Position numbers and translations under genes: made by a program. A stretch of 31,541 bases of DNA, taken from a virus. Below, piece after piece: positions 29,225 to 31,541 of the stretch. The notes below the pieces were generated by a model, which ran no database searches, had not been told where the DNA came from, and saw only the letters and a program-made list of their open reading frames with translations. Positions within the stretch are counted from its first letter, which is position 1, and the number at the start of each line of letters is the position of its first letter. The stretch lies in IMG/VR virus record IMGVR_UViG_3300044712_000119, positions 1 to 31,541 of that record. One strand, given 5' to 3'.

Positions 29225-30360
29225 TGCTAGAGAACTTAGAGCCAGCTCCAAAGATTGACGCTGCACCGAACTTCCGACCAGGCATTGAGTTTGACGGCAC
29301 AGAGGGAATAGCCACCACACCAGGTCTGAGCGATAAACCTGACTTTGATGCGTTCCTTATAGACGCTGGGTTTGACCCTGCCGAGATAGAGATTGTCGGT
29401 GTGCCAAAGACCTCAAGGTGGCAACGCTATGACGGAGACTGGCTAACCAGCTACCGCTTCAACTTCCGCAAGCGTAACCCTGACATCAACCTGCCAGCGT
29501 TACTAGCAGAGGCAAGAAAAGCCAAACCGATTACCCCTAAAGGTGGTCAGGATAAGGCACTCATCGTCTGTCCTGCTGATTTACAAGTCGGCAAGGTAGG
29601 CAGCAGAGGTAACTCAAAAGACCTCATCGCTAGAGTCATGGCATCCTTCGACAGCATCGAGCAGATGGCAAAGACAGGTAAGTATGAGCACATCTACATC
29701 CTCGACCTTGGAGACATCATTGAGAGCGTCAGCAACAAAGCCTCGCTGAACCAACTCGAATCAAACGATTTATCGCCAATGCAACAGGTTGATCTCAGCG
29801 CATCTTTGATGTTTGACTTGGTTAAGCGACTCGTCAAGTTCGCACCTGTGACCTACGGCTCAGTAGCCTCTAACCATTGCCAGAACCGCATGAACGGTCA
29901 GCAGGTAGGCAGACCTGGCTTGGATGACTGGGGCATCGTCATCACACAACAGCTCAGGCGGCTCACAACCGAACTCGGCTGGGATGTCACCTACCTCGTG
30001 CCACATCCTCACGATGAGGGCTTTGCCTTCCGCTATGGAGTCAACACAGTCGGTGTTGTGCATGGACATCAAGCCTCACGCCCTGAGAACATGGCAAGCT
30101 GGTGGGAGAAGCAAAGCTTCGGTTCACAATGGAGTGCCGCCTGTAATCTGCTTCTGCATGGGCATTGGCATCATGTGTCCGTCAAGGAACTCGGTCAACA
30201 CGCCTCTGGGGGCTCTCGCTTCATCGTGATGGCCCCAAGCAGCGACAACGGATCTGACTGGTATCGCAACGCTGGTGGCGGCTCAGATGCCTCGACTGGT
30301 GTTATGACCATCGAACTTCACAATGACAAGCTATTCAACGGGACAATAAGGATTCACTAA
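29224..30360 (+). CDS. Metallophosphoesterase (calcineurin-like)
   Basis: A 378-residue protein. Residues 1-105 form an uncharacterised N-terminal domain; residues 113-370 carry the two-metal phosphoesterase motifs: D119 (PADLQVGK; Q121 stands where the usual H is expected), D161-G-D164 (LDLGDIIE), N217-H218 (SNH), H280/H282 (VHGHQ) and H312/H314 (LHGHWHH). Family members hydrolyse phosphodiesters or phosphomonoesters; in phages they are often called nucleases or phosphatases. Substrate unknown. Overlaps the zinc ribbon gene by TAATG. Confidence 0.87.
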   Translation: MLENLEPAPKIDAAPNFRPGIEFDGTEGIATTPGLSDKPDFDAFLIDAGFDPAEIEIVGVPKTSRWQRYDGDWLTSYRFNFRKRNPDINLPALLAEARKAKPITPKGGQDKALIVCPADLQVGKVGSRGNSKDLIARVMASFDSIEQMAKTGKYEHIYILDLGDIIESVSNKASLNQLESNDLSPMQQVDLSASLMFDLVKRLVKFAPVTYGSVASNHCQNRMNGQQVGRPGLDDWGIVITQQLRRLTTELGWDVTYLVPHPHDEGFAFRYGVNTVGVVHGHQASRPENMASWWEKQSFGSQWSAACNLLLHGHWHHVSVKELGQHASGGSRFIVMAPSSDNGSDWYRNAGGGSDASTGVMTIELHNDKLFNGTIRIH

Positions 30361-30533
30361 TGCCAGCCTACGAGTTCACCTGCCTAGTCTGCGACAAGAC
30401 AATCACCATGACGCTCAAGCTCACCGACAGCCAGCAGATAACCTGCACAGACTGTGGCGAGATGATGAAGCGCAGCTATAACTTCGGAGCTGTTACCTTC
30501 AAGGGCTCAGGATTTTACAGGACAGACAAGTGA
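30360..30533 (+). CDS. FmdB-like zinc ribbon protein
   Basis: A 57-residue protein with C8/C11 and C29/C32 (CLVC, CTDC) and the terminal FKGSGFYRTD that marks FmdB/zinc-ribbon proteins. It starts in a TAATG overlap and ends in GTGA. Probably a small regulatory or nucleic-acid-binding protein; partner unknown. Confidence 0.82.
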   Translation: MPAYEFTCLVCDKTITMTLKLTDSQQITCTDCGEMMKRSYNFGAVTFKGSGFYRTDK

Positions 30534-31042
30534 GCTGGACTTATGCCCTCACCGTAGAGGAAGAAGCAACAGCCACTCGCATCGGCTACCTACGCCAAGA
30601 GCCGTATCTCGGCAAGCCAGAGCGTAACCGCAACTTCTCAGAGGGCGATGTGTGGGAAGCATGGCAACACATGGTCACAGTCGGATCAGAGATAGCGGCA
30701 GCGAGGATGCTAGGGCTCTGGGACTTTGTGCCTCATGTCAACACCTTCAAGTCAAGGCAGGACATTCCAGGCTATGAGGTGCGCTATGCCTTCAGCACTC
30801 AGCGAGGACACAGCCTCAGATTCAACGCAGCAGTTGACGCAAAAGAAGAAATCTACATCTTGACCGCACATGGCCTAGAGAACAAGACCAGACGCTCAGC
30901 AGACACAGGATGGAAAGGCACACCATACTCAGCACTTGGTTGGGCTTACGGCTACGAGGTAGAGCAACCTCAGTATCTCTATCAAGGAAAGAGCTACTAC
31001 ATGAACTGGCGTGAGCTGAACCCAATGGAATCTCTGCCATGA
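30530..31042 (+). CDS. Conserved phage protein, possible nuclease-like fold
   Basis: A 170-residue protein, GTG start in GTGA. GSEIAAARMLGLWDFVPHVNTFKSRQDIPGYEVRYAF and LRFNAAVDAKEEIYIL, then GWKGTPYSALGWAYGYE, form a pattern I have seen in actinophage proteins of this size. The acidic/basic residues in NTFKSRQD…EVR and DAKE recall restriction-like folds, but I cannot place them in a catalytic motif. Function unknown. Overlaps the HNH gene. Confidence 0.75.
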   Translation: MSWTYALTVEEEATATRIGYLRQEPYLGKPERNRNFSEGDVWEAWQHMVTVGSEIAAARMLGLWDFVPHVNTFKSRQDIPGYEVRYAFSTQRGHSLRFNAAVDAKEEIYILTAHGLENKTRRSADTGWKGTPYSALGWAYGYEVEQPQYLYQGKSYYMNWRELNPMESLP

Positions 31043-31374
31043 GGCTACCTCGACCCTGCCTCACCTGCCAACGCCTGCACAGGGATAAAGGCGATTATTG
31101 TTCATCTTGTCGAGCAAAACATGAGAGGGCAAGGGAAGCCAACCCTGACCGCCGACTACGCAAGCGATTACTTTACGGCGGAGACTACCCTGCTCGTCGG
31201 GCAAGCATGGTAACAGAGACAATAGAAAACAATCTTCCTTGTCACATTTGTAAAAAGACTTTCACCTCGGCTGCTGAGATCACCGCAGACCACCTGATAC
31301 CAGGTAACCCAAACTCACCACTCGCACCTGCCCACAAGTCCTGTAACAGCAGTAGGGGTAACAAGCCGCTCTGA
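31039..31374 (+). CDS. Terminal HNH endonuclease
   Basis: A 111-residue protein: zinc pairs C7/C10 and C21/C24, then a compact HNH site C68/C71, D84-H85 (ITADHLIPGN), H99, C102-N103, N108. In HK97-type phages an HNH protein encoded beside the terminase stimulates large-terminase cleavage at cos. If the ends join, this gene lies 230 bp upstream of the small terminase, the usual position. ATGA overlap with the preceding gene. Last gene of the window. Confidence 0.9.
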   Translation: MRLPRPCLTCQRLHRDKGDYCSSCRAKHERAREANPDRRLRKRLLYGGDYPARRASMVTETIENNLPCHICKKTFTSAAEITADHLIPGNPNSPLAPAHKSCNSSRGNKPL

Positions 31375-31423
31375 TTTACATTTCAGACACACCCCTGAGA
31401 GGGCACAGACGGCTCATACACGC

Positions 31424-31439
31424 TGTAAAGGCTTACAGT
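31424..31439. repeat. 16-bp palindromic element, copy 2 (right end)
   Basis: TGTAAAGGCTTACAGT matches copy 1 (34-49) at 15 of 16 bases. The surrounding CTGTAA…TTACAG arms extend to 6 bp. Same orientation as copy 1. Confidence 0.6.
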
Positions 31440-31481
31440 CAAGCAATCACCCATTCCGTTACCTAATCGTGACCTCACGCT

Positions 31482-31520
31482 ACCCCCTGGCACTAGATGT
31501 GGGGGTGGGGTGTTTCTTCC
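31482..31520 (+). terminator. Possible terminator at the end of the early operon
   Basis: CCCC (31484-31487) and CAC (31491-31493) pair with GTG (31499-31501) and GGGG (31502-31505) with a three-base bulge, followed some bases later by TTTCTT. The T-tract is displaced by GGGGTG, so termination is less certain than for the other hairpins; it may instead be part of a cos structure. Confidence 0.4.
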
Positions 31521-31541
31521 AGCACTACATACAGGCAAGAC

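Larger units (their letters stand above)
31375..31541. other. Non-coding right end, candidate cos region
   Basis: I see no gene here. It holds the second 16-bp palindrome (31424-31439), a G/C-rich hairpin (31482-31506) and a G-run (31501-31510). Together with 1-64 it forms the only long non-coding interval between the HNH nuclease and terminase genes, the normal location of cos. No direct repeat between the two window ends is visible. Confidence 0.5.

Noticed and set aside
1-31541. CRISPR array, tRNA genes, integrase or repressor
   Set aside because: No regularly spaced direct repeats, no cloverleaf-like segment in the few non-coding gaps, and no recombinase or phage repressor motifs in any frame I read.
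1-31541. Direct terminal repeats showing circular permutation
   Set aside because: The first and last tens of bases share no visible overlap; only the short internal palindrome is repeated. Completeness remains inferred from gene order.

Overview
The window reads as a complete or near-complete genome of a small tailed phage (siphovirus type) infecting an actinobacterium. Evidence for the phage: terminase, HK97-type portal, prohead protease and capsid, connectors, tail tube, a frameshifted tail assembly chaperone, a 774-residue tape measure and no sheath gene. Evidence for the host: two WhiB-family iron-sulfur proteins, which are confined to Actinobacteria and their phages. The moderate base composition (about half G+C by eye) and frequent CTA leucine codons fit a freshwater Microbacteriaceae-like host better than a high-GC soil host, but that is inference. 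I see no integrase, excisionase, repressor, tRNA or CRISPR array, so a lytic life style is the simplest reading.

Layout. 1-64 and 31375-31541: non-coding genome ends carrying a duplicated 16-bp palindromic element, the best place for cos. 65-6903: DNA packaging and head genes (small and large terminase, tiny membrane protein, portal, a three-domain prohead protease fusion, major capsid). 6984-9813: a sugar cassette (GT4-like and GT2-like glycosyltransferases, NDP-sugar epimerase) placed between the capsid and connector genes. 9823-18975: connector, tail completion, tail tube, tail chaperone pair joined by a -1 frameshift, tape measure, minor tail protein, a string of tail-tip or fibre-like proteins, holin-like protein and M23 endolysin. 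18965-19741 (-): an HNH homing-type endonuclease set antisense between the endolysin and what looks like the late terminator. 19835-20188: small membrane protein. 20185-20820 (-): two WhiB genes. 20853-24967: YqaJ exonuclease, Erf-like annealing protein, small proteins and a beta-class DNA methyltransferase. 25066-26841: replication initiator with a likely internal origin, zinc protein, OB-fold-like protein and a frame-broken RusA resolvase. 26928-31374: a tightly overlapped run of tiny early genes, NrdH-like glutaredoxin, metallophosphoesterase, zinc ribbon, a conserved unknown and a terminal HNH endonuclease next to the terminase across the genome ends.

How it works together. Almost all genes lie on the plus strand with ATGA, GTGA, TAATG or TTGA junctions, implying translational coupling. 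Four hairpin terminators are each followed within about 5-22 nt by a -10-like element, so the late region looks divided into relay transcription units whose expression is reset at the capsid, sugar, tail and membrane-protein genes. No DNA polymerase, helicase or primase is present: the phage probably supplies only an initiator and its origin plus recombination enzymes and uses host replication machinery.
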